DNA of 64,000 nucleotides from Panopea generosa. Taxonomy: Eukaryota; Mollusca; Bivalvia; Adapedonta; Hiatellidae. The notes under the pieces are model-generated. The model searched no databases. It had not been told where the DNA came from and was given only the letters and a program-made list of their open reading frames with translations. Below, one piece after another: positions 15,515-28,140 of this stretch. Every line of letters starts with the position of its first letter. Positions within the stretch are counted from its first letter, which is position 1. The stretch is taken from positions 3,765,001-3,829,000 of the forward strand of contig CM055897.1 of NCBI GenBank assembly GCA_029582155.1, written 5' to 3'. Both the position numbers and the translations under genes were made by a program.

Positions 15515-17909
15515 TATATTGATATACAACCTTCATGAACCTCTATATTATAGAACAATTGTTATCGGAGCATATCGACCTAATGCCGTATTTTACATCA
15601 TATATTGATGTTATAAGGATTTACAGCCTCCATGAACCTCTATATTATAGAACAATTGTTATCGGAGCATATCGACCTAATGCCGTGTTTTACATAATAT
15701 TTTGATGTAATGACATACAGCCGTCACGAACCTTCTATATTATAGAACAACTGTTATCGGAGCATATCGAACTAATGCCGTATTTTACTTAATATATTGA
15801 TGTTATAAGTACATACAGCCGTCATGAGCCTCTATATTATAAATCAACTGTTATCGGAGCATATCGACATAATGCCGTATTTTACATAATATATTGATGT
15901 TATAAGTACATACAGCCGTCATGAACCTATATATTATAGAACAACTGTTAACGGAGCATATCGACCTAATGCCGCAATTTACATAATATATTGATGTTAT
16001 AAGTACATACAGCCGTCATGAACCTCTATATTATAGAACAACTGTTAACGGAGCATATCGACCTAATGCCGCATTTTACATCATATATTGATGTTATAAG
16101 TACATACAGCCGTCATGAACCTCTATATTATAGAACAACTGTTATCGGAGCATATTGACCTAATGCCGCATTTTACATAATATATTGATGTTATAAGTAC
16201 ATACAGCCGTCATGAACATCTATATTATAGAACAACTATTAACGGAGAATATCGACCTAATGCCGCATTTTACATAATATATTGATGTTATAAGGACATA
16301 CAGCCGTCATGAACCTCTATATTATAGAACAATTGTTATCGAAGCATATCGATCTAATGCCTTATTTTTCATAATATATTGATATAATAAGGACATAAAG
16401 CCGTCATGAACCTCTATATTATAGAACAACTGTTATCGGAGCATATCGACATAATGCCGTATTTTACTGAATATATTGATGTAATAAAGACATACAGCCG
16501 TCATGAATCTCTGTATTATAGAACAACTGTTAGCGGAGCATATCGACCTTATGCCGTGTTTTACATAATATATTGATGTAATAATGACATAAAGCCGCCA
16601 AGAACGTCTAAATTATAGAACAACTGTTATCGTAGCATGTCGACCTAATGCCGTATTTTACATAATATATTGATGTAATAAAGACGTACAGCTGTCATGA
16701 ACCTCTATATTATAGAACAACTGTTAACGGAGGATATCAACCTAATGCCGTATTTTACATGATATATTGATGTTATAAGGATATACAACCTCCATGAACC
16801 TCTATATTATAGAACAATTGTTATCGGAGCATATCGACCTAATGCCGTATTTTACATAATTTATTGATGTTATCAGGATTTAAAGCCTCCATCAACCTCT
16901 ATATTATAGAACAACTGTTATCGGAGCATATCGACCTAATGCCGTATTTTACATAATATATTGATGTTATTAGGACATACAACCGTTGCGAACCTCTTTA
17001 TTATAGAACAGCAGTAATCGGAGCATATCGACCTAATGCCGTATTTTACATAATATATTGATGTTATAAGGACATACAGCCGTCACGAACCTTTATATTA
17101 TAGAACAACTGTTATCGGAGCATATCGACCTAATGCCGTATTTTACATAATATATTGATGTTATAAGGACATACAGCCGTCAGGAACCTCTATATTATAG
17201 AACAACTGTTAACGGAGCATATCGACCTTATGCCGTATTTTACATAATATATTGATGTTATAAGGACATACAGCCTTCAGGAACCTCTATATTATAGAAC
17301 AACAGTTATCGGAGCATTTCGAACAAACATAATATATTGATGTTAAAAGGACATACAGCCGTCATGAACCTCTTTATTATAGAACTGTTATCAGAGCATA
17401 TCGACCTAATGCCGTATTTTACATAATATATTGATGTTATAAGGACATACAGCCGTCACGAACCTCTATATTATAGAACAACCGTTAACGGAGCATATCA
17501 ACCTAATGCCGTATTTTACATAATATATTGATGTTATAAGGACATACAGCCGTCACGAACCTTTATATTATAGAACAACTGTTAATGGAGCATATCGCCC
17601 TTATGCCGTATATTACATAATATATTGATGTTATAAGGACATACAGCCTCCATGATCTTCTATATTATAGAACAACTGTTAACGGAGCATATCAACCGAA
17701 TGCCGCATTTTACATAATATATTGATGTTAAAAGGACATACAGTCGTCATGAACCTTTATATTATAGAACAACTGTTATCGGAGCATATCGACCTAATGC
17801 TGCATTTTACATAATATATTAATGTTATCAGGACATACAGTCGTTATGAACCTCTTTATTATAGAACAACTGTTATCGGAGTATATCGATCTAATGCCGC
17901 ATTTTACAT
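15515..17909 (+). repeat. ~97-bp satellite array, second forward block
   Basis: Orientation flips back with no spacer: the reverse monomer breaks off at GGTCAATATGCT and the forward monomer begins mid-unit at TATATTGATATACAACC. About 25 copies. The units look closer to one consensus than those at 1-8335. The block stops inside a monomer, after CCGCATTTTACAT, where the 24-bp minisatellite begins. Confidence 0.95.
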
Positions 17910-19275
17910 GGTTCTGGTACGGATACTTATATTTGTTCTGGTACGAGTACTAATATTGGTTCTGGTGTGGTAACTAATATTGGTTCTTGTACGGATACCG
18001 ATACTGGTTCTGGTACGGATACTAATATCGGTTCTGGTACGGATAGTAATACTGGTTCTGGTACAGATACATTTTGGTTTGGATACTAATATTGGTTCTG
18101 GTACAGATACTTATATTGGTTCTGGTATGGATACCAATATTGGTTCAGGTACGGTTACTAATATTGGTTTTGGTATGGAAACTTATATTGGTTCTTGTAT
18201 GGATACTTATATTGGTTCTGGTATGGATACTAATAATGGTTTTGACATTGATACTAATATAGGTTCTGATATAGATACTTATATTGGTTCTGGTATGGAT
18301 ACTTATTTTGGTTCTGATACGGATACTAATATTGGTTCTGGTACAGATACTTATATTGGCTCTGGTACGGAGTCTTATATTGGTGCTAGCATGGACACTT
18401 ATATTGGTTCCACTACATAAACTTATAGTGGTTCTGGTACAGTTATTTATGTTGGTTTTGATATGGATACTAATAATGGTTGTTGCATGGATACTTATAT
18501 TGGTTCTGGTATGGATACTTATATTTTGGTTCTGGTATGGATACTAATATTGGTTCTGGTATGGATACTTATATATTGGTTCTGATATGGATACTAATAT
18601 TGGTACTGGTATGGATATTAATATTAGTTCTGGCATGGATACTAATATTGGTTCTGGCATGGATACTTATATTGGTTTTTGTATGGATATTAATACTGGT
18701 TCTGGTATGGATACTAATATTGGTTCTGTTGCAGACACTTATATTGGTTCTGGTACGGATACTAATATTGGTTCTTGCATGGATACTAATATTGGTTCCT
18801 GCACGGATACTAATATTGGTTCTTGCACGGATGCTTAAATTGGTTCTGGTATGGATACTAACATTGGTTCTGGTACGAATACTAATATTGGTTCTTGCAT
18901 GGATACTAATATTGGTTCTTGCATGGATACTAATATTGGTTCTTGTACAGATACTTAAATTGGTTCTGGTATGGATACTAATATTGGTTCTGGTACGGAT
19001 ACTAATATTTGTTCTGGCATGGATATTAACATTGGTTCTGGTTTGGATACTGAAACTGTTTCTGGTACGGATACTAATATTGATTGGGCAGGGATACTAA
19101 TATTTGTCCTGGTACATATACTGAAACTGATTTTGGAACATATACTAATGTTGGCTCAGATACTTGTCCTGGTACGGTTACTAACATTGGTTCTAGTACA
19201 GATTCTGACACTTATTTTGTTACAGATACTAATAATGATTCTGGTTAACCAATACTGGTCCTGGTACGGATATTA
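17910..19275 (+). repeat. 24-bp minisatellite (~57 units)
   Basis: Units of the form GGTTCTGGTACGGATAC plus TAATATT, with C/T and G/A variants and a few units of irregular length near 18530, 18570 and 19140. The period is a multiple of three and no unit contains a stop in two of the frames, so long open frames appear: one of 146 codons (17980-18420) reading an IGSGMDTN-type octapeptide, one of 206 codons (18480-19100) reading an LVLVWILI-type octapeptide. Length changes shift the frame several times, no splice or start context is evident, and both plus-strand frames are open simply because of the period. I regard it as non-coding. Confidence 0.9.
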
Positions 19276-20020
19276 TATTAATGCTTATGATAATGCTAAT
19301 AGACACAGGATATTTTTTGTTAATCTTGAATTTGGACTGAAAAATGTTTTTAAAACAAAATAGATCTGCAAATTCTCACACCAGAAAGCATCAACATGAA
19401 GTATATTTGGCATTGTGGTTTCAGAGTCAGTAGAGAAAACGGACATTGACAGACTGACAAGCATCATGTGTCATCATATAGACTAAAACTGACTTGAGTA
19501 AAGACAAAGAACACAGTATCATATTCTATTTACATTTAATTAATTCTTCATAGATATAACAACTGGTAAAACGATTTGAAATGTATACTGTAAAATGTAG
19601 AATAAGTACAAAAGTTTAAATTTGTAAGAAATAATATTCCTTACCAAAACTTTCTGAAATTGACAAGAATGTATATATCACAAACAAAACAATGAGCCTC
19701 AACATTACAAAGGATGATTCAATATAAACATTACTTCAGAAACTTAAAGCGAATTCATCTGGATTTTTCAAGCTTTTCAAATTGGCTTTAAACATTTCCC
19801 CCCAATATAGCATGCCTATAATACCCACTGACCCTGTATTACCAAAAGGATATCTATTAAAACATGCCAAATTAATATAATGAAAAGGGATTTCCTATCT
19901 TGGGAGAAAAATATGGCACCTCAATGAAACAAAATTATCAACATCAACTGGCATTGATTTATTTTGTGGTGATCTTGAACATCACAAATATGATGAGTAT
20001 GAAGTGACGATTATGAAGTG
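19276..20020. other. Unassigned sequence
   Basis: AT-rich single-copy-looking DNA between the minisatellite and the first R1 repeat copy. Short open frames on either strand lack protein-like composition or splice context. I see nothing I can support here. Confidence 0.6.
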
Positions 20021-20024
20021 TAAG

Positions 20025-20328
20025 AGTATAAAGAACCGGTATCCGTTTGACAGGGTATTGAAACACTGGTGACACAAGTCCAAGAAAAATCAATATATTC
20101 ACAAAATATACTAATAGTGATAAAAAGGTATAAAACACCAATATGTACATGTGGTAAGTATTAAGGGGGCCCTTTTTTATTTGAAAAAGAAATATAGTAT
20201 ATAGCTGATGCTTGGTATGTTATCTTCTCTGTTTACATCTTGCTGGGCTAATTCTATTAATTCAATTATACACACACACACTAGCTAAATTCTAAAATTT
20301 ACTGGATCCATGGAATAAAAGTGTGTGT

Positions 20329-20359
<31 letters not shown>

Positions 20360-20880
20360 GGGGGGGTAAATAGTTGTCTGCCCATGAACAGCATCAAACC
20401 TAAAGTTATATGTATTTTGTTGTTTCAGACTGCAGGTAGACACCAATTTAGCTACCTATTCAATCAACAAACCAGGACTTCATTCTGCAAGAGGATGACT
20501 GACTGTATGGGATTGAACATATTATTTTGGGCATGTTTATTATTTTAAAAATAAATAAATAACATCACAAGGGCATAAGTGGCATCACTCGTTAATGAGT
20601 TGTTCATATCCAGATGAGAATGAAAGAAATCCTCCTAATACTGCTGTGTTCTTCAGACAACGGATAGAACGAAAAACTCTCCAACAACAAAAATATATTG
20701 CTCACCTGAGTGACCTTGAGTCACCCAACTTAAGTAGATTATATAATACATGTACCCTTAAAATTCCAGAAAAAACGAGATGGGCAAGAATTTTGATTTG
20801 TTTTGAAGATGTAACAGATGCATAGAATAGTTCAAACTTGGTAGAGGTTCACCCATGGTAAATATCAGTGAAATTACATC
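20025..20880 (+). repeat. Dispersed repeat R1, copy 1
   Basis: Shares ordered blocks with 33600-34480: a segment translating YPFDRVLKHW (20040), the CACACACTAGCTAAAT block (20270), GACTGCAGGTAGACACCAAT (20430) preceded by a TTGTTTCAG acceptor-like site, and the CATATCCAGATGAGAATGAA block (20607). The last block is also at 30550, 34130 and 44045. The part around 20595-20825 gives a 76-codon frame, but its paralogues are broken, so it is probably not a gene. Origin of R1 is not recognised. The acceptor-like site and protein-like pieces suggest it carries exon fragments of something once coding. Confidence 0.65.
20321..20366 (+). repeat. (GT)n followed by a 24-base G run
   Basis: Eleven GT dinucleotides run into 24 consecutive G residues (20343-20366). 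The R1 copy at ~33890 has only AAATGGGTGTTTAAATAG at the same place, so the expansion arose inside an R1 copy. A G run of this length can also mark a sequencing or assembly problem. Confidence 0.9.
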
Positions 20881-21240
20881 GAAATCAGGTCAGTAGATTC
20901 TGACAAGAATAGTAAACTAGCACCTAACTGTGGTGGTCCTGTTTTTTAACAAATTACAACAGCTTGAACAAAATCGATAAAGGGTCACCAAATGAACATT
21001 TCTGTGAAATTTTTAAAATCGATCCGGTGGTTTCTGACAAGAAGATTTTTTAAGTTTTTACTATAGCTTATATAGTAAACTTACCCCACCTCATGGCCAC
21101 CATGTTTTTTGACAAATCAAGATGGCTTGAACAAACTTGGTAGAGGGTCACCCAAAGATTATGAGCCACAGTGATCCTATTTTTGCCATCACAAATATTG
21201 TTCCCTGGAACCAATAATATTATTCTTCAAGGAAAAAAAT
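20835..21240 (+). repeat. Dispersed repeat R2
   Basis: Imperfect ~150-bp units around CAAACTTGGTAGAGGGTCAC, ACATTTCTGTGAAATT and TTTCTGACAAGAAGATTTTT, at about 20837, 20970 and 21125. The same family occurs at 48660-49020, where it ends in a GACGGACGGCAGACGACAG tail and 'gctaaaa'. This is the style of a common bivalve dispersed repeat, from memory rather than a search. Non-coding. Confidence 0.75.
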
Positions 21241-21651
21241 GAAACTAATATTTAAGTTAACATACAAATGAGAAAACTGGAATGTCTATTACTATAACTT
21301 ACACTTTCTATCAATAATTCTGAGGTAATTACTGAGGTAAAATGAACAACTGAATCATTTTATTTACGGTAATATATACTACACTAAACAATTAACTCTA
21401 ATGGATGCCCCTTACAATTCAAGTTGAACGAATTTAAAACATACTAGCCAAAGGAATACTATAAACCAAATGTATACTAACCTAAATGTCATTTATGTTT
21501 AAAAACTCGCTAAGAAAATGTAAAGTTTGATGATTGAATTTCATTCTAAATTTATACCATAAAATTCAGATATAAATAATTTTCTCTTTGTAATTTGTCT
21601 TTGACGGAATATTCTAACATCAAAATCTTCAGCAAATTGTCTTATTATGTT

Positions 21652-24600
21652 CAGAATGATCAGTTCTACATTTCTTACAGAGTTTAGCCTGTCCTTTGTT
21701 TATTGTGAACTGATTCACACATTGTCTATGTATTGGATGTTAACAGCAAGGTGCTGTTACAAATATCAAATTAAATTCATTTTTAAAAATCTTTTTCTTC
21801 TCCCAAACAGTCTGTCTCGAATTCCAGAACCATTGTAAGTTTATTTAAATGTTGTCTACTCAACTAATATAATGTTACTATTCAAGGAGGAAAATAGACA
21901 TATAAAGTTTATTACCAACTCAATCAATTGACACAAATTATTGAAACTTTAATAAATAAAAAGTTAAAAATGACAACAAAATGGTACAAAAAATCCTCTT
22001 TAAATGAACACACAAATAACAATAGAAAATGGTAATTAATTTAAAAAAAAGAGAGTAAAATATTCAATACTTATTTATAAAATGTACAAGTCTGCCCTTG
22101 CTGGGGACGGGTAGGGCACAGAAATCCCGTAGTTGAGATTCTTAATTTAAAATATTGTAATAAGTCAAATGCCAGTACTAGTATCAATATACCATCAACA
22201 CATGTTTTAATCTTAACAACAATTTATAATGATTCAACTGCATGCCCCATACACACTGAACAATATTAAACTTAAAACTAGATATTGCTTTCAATGAAAA
22301 CATATTCCCAAGTCTACCTATTTTGAAAATCTATGGAAGAATGATTGACCTCCTATAAGTTATATAAAGACATTTTAAACTCGGTGGTCAGTGATTCAAG
22401 GACAAATCAGTCGGAAATGAAATGTTTCAAATGTAGACTTTCAGAAAATGTCCATTTTGACAGTGTCATTAACTATCTGTTCTGTATCATTTCCGAAGAG
22501 ACATTTAAGAAAAGCCCTCAAATCCAGACTACCTGTTGGGGCCCAGATAGATTTGTGAGAAATAACTTAAAAAGAATGCAGGGAGCATGCATCCCCACAT
22601 ATTGCTGCATCATCTTTAAAAGTAGCCTTTTTAGATTCCTTAAGGAAGCGGTGTTGAAAAACAGATGCTATATATAGAGAAAGGTTTCTAAAATACATAG
22701 ATACATAAAGAGACAATTCTAAACAATTGTTTGTTGTTTCTGCTCTGAATTATGCTCAATATATATGCATCCAATATCATATGCAAAACGCATGTCTCTG
22801 GCTAAGGTTTACTTTTGACCTCACATAAGTAGATAGACAGCTGCTACATCAGCAGGTACAAACTCCCAGAGTTCACCAGAATGATCAGTTCTACATTTCT
22901 TACAGAGTTTAGCTTGTACTTTGTTTATTGTGAACTGATTCACACATTGTCTTTGTATTGGATGTTAACAGCAAGGTGCTGTTACAAATATAAAATTAAA
23001 TTCATTTTTAATAATATTTTCTTCTCCCATACAAGCTAAACATTTTTGAAAGATGAACCTTTGGTTGAATTTCCTTGATTGGTTGGAATTGTGAATTATT
23101 CTAGCAATTGTTCGTTGAAACTTTAACAAATAAAAAGTTAAAAATGACAACAAAATGGTATAAAAAATCCTCTTTAAATGAACACACAAATGACAATAGA
23201 AAATGGTAATTAATTTAAAAAAAAAAGAGAGTAAAATATTCAATACTTATTTATAAAATGTACATGTCTGCCCTTGCTGGGGATGGTAAGGGCACATAAA
23301 TCCCATAGTTGAGATTCTTAATTTAAAATATTGTAATAAGTCAAATGCCAGTACTAGTATCAATATACCATCAACACATGTTTTAATCTTAACAACAATT
23401 TATAATGATTCAACTGCATGCCCCATACACACTGAACAATATTAAACTTAAAACTAGATATTGCTTTCAATGAAAACATATTCCCAAGTCTACCTATTTT
23501 GAAAATCTATGGAAGAATGATTGACCTCCTATAAGTTATATAAAGACATTTTAAACTCGGTGGTCAGTGATTCAAGGACAAATCAGTCGGAAATGAAATG
23601 TTTCAAATGTAGACTTTCAGAAAATGTCCATTTTGACAGTGTCATTAACTATCTGTTCTGTATCATTTCCGAAGAGACATTTAAGAAAAGCCCTCAAATC
23701 CAGACTACCTGTTGGGGCCCAGATAGATTTGTGAGAAATAACTTAAAAAGAATGCAGGGAGCATGCATCCCCACATATTGCTGCATCATCTTTAAAAGTA
23801 GCCTTTTTAGATTCCTTAAGGAAGCGGTGTTGAAAAACAGATGCTATATATAGAGAAAGGTTTCTAAAATACATAGATACATAAAGAGACAATTCTAAAC
23901 AATTGTTTGTTGTTTCTGCTCTGAATTATGCTCAATATATATGCATCCAATATCATATGCAAAACGCATGTCTCTGGCTAAGGTTTACTTTTGACCTCAC
24001 ATAAGTAGATAGACAGCTGCTACATCAGCAGGTACAAACTCCCAAAGTTCACCAGAATGATCAGTTCTACATTTCTTACAGAGTTTAGCTTGTACTTTGT
24101 TTATTGTGAACTGATTCACACATTGTCTTTGTATTGGATGTTAACAGCAAGGTGCTGTTACAAATATAAAATTAAATTCATTTTTAATAATATTTTCTTC
24201 TCCCATACAAGCTAAACATTTTTGAAAGATGAACCTTTGGTTGAATTTCCTTGATTGGTTGGAATTGTGAGTTATTCTAGCAATTGTTCGTTGAAACTTT
24301 AACAAATAAAAAGTTAAAAATGACAACAAAATGGTATAAAAAATCCTCTTTAAATGAACACACAAATGACAATAGAAAATGGTAATTAATTTAAAAAAAA
24401 AAGAGAGTAAAATATTCAATACTTATTTATAAAATGTACATGTCTGCCCTTGCTGGGGATGGTAAGGGCACATAAATCCCATAGTTGAGATTCTTAATTT
24501 AAAATATTGTAATAAGTCAAATGCCAGAACTGGTATCAATATACCATCAACACTTTTTTTTAATCTTAACAACAATTTATAATGTCAGATTCAACTGCAT

Positions 24601-24677
24601 GCCCCATACACACTGAACAATATTAAACTTAAAACTAGATATTGCTTTCAATGAAAACAAATTCCCAAGACTACCTA
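21652..24677 (+). repeat. 1176-bp tandem duplication (2.6 units)
   Basis: Units start at CAGAATGATCAG: 21652-22876 (1225 bp, diverged in its middle), 22877-24052 (1176 bp) and 24053-24677 (partial). Units 1 and 2 are nearly identical from ~22050 to 22876, so the event is recent. Each full unit holds an identical 110-codon plus-strand frame (22345-22677 and 23521-23853), which I do not recognise and doubt. It also holds a minus-strand exon-like segment described separately. The first unit keeps the original left flank; in the later units the unit end is fused to the unit start. Confidence 0.9.
22828..22956 (-). pseudogene. Exon-like Cys-containing segment, duplicated (unrecognised)
   Basis: On the minus strand this reads QCVNQFTINKVQAKLCKKC, then RTDHSGELWEFVPADVAAVY and a stop after LLM. 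The composition is protein-like and codon third positions vary sensibly. The duplicate at ~24004-24132 is identical apart from silent-looking differences. The first unit (21652-21720) has QCVNQFTINKGQAKLCKKC then a different tail, because the tandem junction falls here. A C-x2-C with nearby His suggests a zinc-binding fragment. An upstream in-frame TAA means the exon would have to begin at a weak AAAG site. It may be a decayed exon. Confidence 0.35.
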
Positions 24678-26090
24678 ATAATCATAATTCCCAATCCCAC
24701 CTTCCACCTAAACTGTTGCATTCATTTCATGTGTTGTTGATTGCTTATCATTTCTGGTTTATGGGTATTAAAATGTAATGGAATCAAAGCCGAGACAAAA
24801 AAACTGGTGGCATGGCGAAAAAAAACGGGTTCAGTAGGTATGTATTTTAAAATAATAACTGATGACGTAGGTATCAGCTGTATATATTATTTAAAATATC
24901 AATATTGCCATGTTTGCCACATTGTTACATCACATAACAGTTCTTGTGTTAATGATTTGATGAAATATTTGATAAAACAAGAAAGTAAATGGTAAATCTG
25001 TTTTAAATACTTCTACCTCTACATGCACATATCCTTTTAATATAAGGTGATATTAAACAAACAGCATTTCAACAAATACATTTTTATGATAATCTCAAAC
25101 TCTGATTATATGCGACTAGAAGACATATTTATTACTTATTAAAAGTGTTTCTCACATTGACTTGAAAGAGTATGTTTTAAAAAAGAATACATCTCATACA
25201 GTGACTAAAAATTGACATTTAAATAAAAGAGTTTGTGACCTATGGTGAGTATATGTAATAATCAATGCTGTCAGTAATAATTAATGCAAAGGATAATTCA
25301 CATTTATTTTTTTTGGACGAGGTCGGTAAAAAATTAAGATCGATCGGGCCACCATAAACGTATCTTTTTTTTTGGCCCCGACTTCTTCAAAGTCTCAGAA
25401 AACAAGTTGGGGGTATCCATGTCACAAAGACACATTTCTCACATTTATAGCTGTATATTCTGATATGCTTTCTAAGATGTGGACAAGACTTTTAAATAAA
25501 AAAATATATATACATATATAACTACCTAACAAATACCGGCAAGATCCTTTATTACAGCCACAAATTGGCCACAAATCACCAAACCTGAATGCAAAAAAGA
25601 TATGCACAACTATATTTCATACAGATCCTTGTTAGTAAGATTCAATGAAAACCATGCGGAGGTTTAAGACAAAATTTATGGTTCTAAAAATGCAAAAGGC
25701 CTTTAACTCCATAAAAAACAATCGAACTGGAATGTAAAATGGCTATTCACAACTTGACCCCTACCCAATCCTTCACAGTGAATTTTTGCTATCAGCTCAT
25801 ACATGTCAGAAAAATTCTGCGGAACCGATAAGATTGTGTGACCTACAGGTGGACAGCTCCAGGCCTTGTACATTCAGACAAGATATTTAAAATTTTGAAA
25901 AAAGGTAAAGCCCTGGGTTACGATTTAAACAAATTTGAGAGAGTTCATGTAACAATGCTTTACACCAAAATTGGTGAAAATCTGTGTAGAAGTTTCAAAG
26001 AAGAAATAGTTGACACACAGACAGATTGACGGACGACGGGAAATGTGATGACTATCGTTCAAAGAAGACTTTGTCTCAGAAGAGCTAAAA
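24678..26090. other. Mostly unassigned, ends in a dispersed-repeat tail
   Basis: Between 24678 and ~25630 I see nothing I can support. From ~25640 to 26080 the text resembles the intergenic bivalve repeats: TTCAATGAAAACCATGCGG, a segment in the style TTCATGTAACAATGCTTTAC, and a GACAGATTGACGGACGACGG end followed by 'gctaaaa'. The 63-codon frame at 25838-26029 is inside this repeat and is not convincing as a gene. Confidence 0.5.
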
Positions 26091-26149
26091 TATACCAGTT
26101 ACAGAAAAAATATCATCAAATATACTGAATTCATTTTAATATATATATA

Positions 26150-26250
26150 AAAAGGTGTAACAATGATTGGTGACTGGTACCAGTTCTATCCAACCGCTTG
26201 TTTTACTCAATATATATCTAAATGTGTAAAATGAACAAAACGTTTTTTTA
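26150..26250 (+). repeat. Dispersed repeat R3, copy 1
   Basis: A ~100-bp segment with AAAAAGGTGTAACAATG, TTGGTGACTGGTACCAGTTC and ATATCTAAATGTGTAAAATG. Matching copies are at 29570-29665 and, more diverged and clustered, at 58250-58960. It contains the 10-bp palindrome CTGGTACCAG. Confidence 0.75.
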
Positions 26251-26389
26251 CAGATAACTTTCTGAACAAGAGGGCCTGAGTATGCTCTACTCAATCATAG
26301 CATTTTTTAAAAAAATTTTTTCGCTAAAAACCCTCTTTGGAGTCGTCTTAACTTATGGATAAATACCCCCACCACACACATACTGAACA

Positions 26390-28140
26390 AAAAGTAAAAG
26401 TCCCAATATATCCCAGCCCCTTAATATCCTGAATCTTCAATCCTTGCTGATGTAAGGATAATCTTTATCAAATATGAACTAGTTTGACTGAAAGGTTATT
26501 TAGAAGAAGCTTTATGAAAATTCAAAATTCTAACCTTATTGCCCCATCTGCATCTTATGGAAATTTAACCCTCTTTATTAAACAAAGTCAAATTTACTGT
26601 TACTAGAAAATGCTTTAGATCTCAAATTGAAAATATATTTACCCAAATGGATGAAAAAATGAGAATTTTCCATTTCCCAATAGTATTTCTTTGTAAAACT
26701 CAAATTCCCCTTACAGGGCCCTATAAATACAAACCCCTTGATTTGTACAATCTTTAGACACATACTCATTGGGATAATCTATATAAAATATGAACAAATT
26801 TGACTGACGGGTTGTTGAGAATAAGATTTTTTTACCTATTTTAACCCTTTTTTTATCCACCCTGGCCACTTGAGGAAAGTCAATTCTCCTTATTAAGCCA
26901 AATCTTATTTTCTATGACTAGATTATGCTTCAGAACTCAAACTGAATAATAATTTTGCCCAAATGGATGAAAAATAAAGAGAATTTTCCGTTTTCTAATA
27001 GTATACCTATATAGAACTCAAAGTCTCCTTACAGGGCCCTATAAATACAAGACCCTTTATTTGTTCAAACTTTAAACCCATACTCATTCAAATATGAACA
27101 AGTTTGACTGACTGGTTGTTAAGAAGATTTTTGAAATTTTTCTATTTCAACCCTTTTTTGATCCACACTGGTCTCTTATGGAAAGTTAATTCTCTTTATG
27201 GAACCAAATCTTATTTCTTATGATTTGATGATACGTCAGAACTCACATTGAAAAATAATTTTGCTTAAAACGGATGAAAAAATGAGAATTTTCCGTTTTC
27301 TTATAGTATCCCTATGTAAAATTTTAAGTCCCTTTACAGGGCTTCTATAAATATTAGCCACTTAATTTTTATCTTCATTCAAACGCCTACACATAGGAAT
27401 AATTTATGCCAAATATGAAAAAATCTTACTTAACCGGATTTTATGAAACGATTCTTGTAACTCCAAGTTTTTACCCCTTTGGGGCCCTTCCTGACCCTTT
27501 AAGACAGTGGAACCCTGTCATTTTTTCAAATAAAGGCAAAATCAATTCCTTTTTATAAACAAGAGGCCCAAGAGGGCCTGAGGACGCTCTACTGACTCAT
27601 AGTGGCCATAGCACTTTTTGAAATTCTACTATGCAATAGAACATCGGGGCGGGGTCATTTTTAACTCTAGGGACACCATTTGAACAAATCTAACAAAACT
27701 ATAGTTGGTCATCATTATTACATAAACATTTAAAAAATATATTGTACCGTTCATGAGAAGAAGATTTTTTAAGTTTTTGACTATTTTTAGTAACGGTGGC
27801 CATCTTGAATTTTAGATAGAAAAAATAAATCTTTTGTATAGTCTCCTATGCAATAGAAACATTCATGTGAAGTTTCAGTTTAATTGGCCTAGTGGTTTCA
27901 GAATAAATGAAAAAAAAAAGAGAATTTTCTGTTTTCCCACAGTATCCCTATGTAGTCCCCTTACAGGGCTCCTATATATTTTAGCCCCTAAATTCTTATC
28001 TGAAATCAAACCCCTACACTTTGGGATAATTTATATCAAATATGTACAAAACTGACATACTGGTTCTTAAGAAAACAACTTGACTAATTCCCAATTTTTA
28101 CCCTTTTGGGGCCCCTCCTGACCCCTTAAGACATAGGAAC
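26390..28140 (+). repeat. ~310-bp imperfect tandem repeat R4
   Basis: Recurring block TTACAGGGCCCTATAAATAC near 26713, 27034 and, in altered form, 27338 and 27960. It is preceded each time by a GAGAATTTTCCGTTTTCTAA-like block and followed by an ATACTCATTGGGATAATTTA-like block. Spacing is close to 310 bp. A related fragment lies at 60600-60790. Interleaved at 27560-27900 is a copy of R5. No coding potential. Confidence 0.75.

Noticed and set aside
1-17909. Possible CRISPR-like regular spacing
   Set aside because: Repeats are directly tandem with no unique spacers, and the sequence is eukaryotic.
17980-19100. Long open frames encoding GSGMDTNI- and LVLVWILI-type octapeptides
   Set aside because: They follow automatically from a 24-bp period without stops in two frames. 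Irregular units shift the frame, and no start, splice or terminal domain is visible.
20595-20825. 76-codon plus-strand frame
   Set aside because: Part of an R1 copy running into R2; paralogous places at 30550, 34130 and 44045 are not open.
22345-23853. Two identical 110-codon plus-strand frames
   Set aside because: Identity reflects the 1176-bp duplication. The composition is not protein-like and a minus-strand exon-like segment in the same unit is more convincing.
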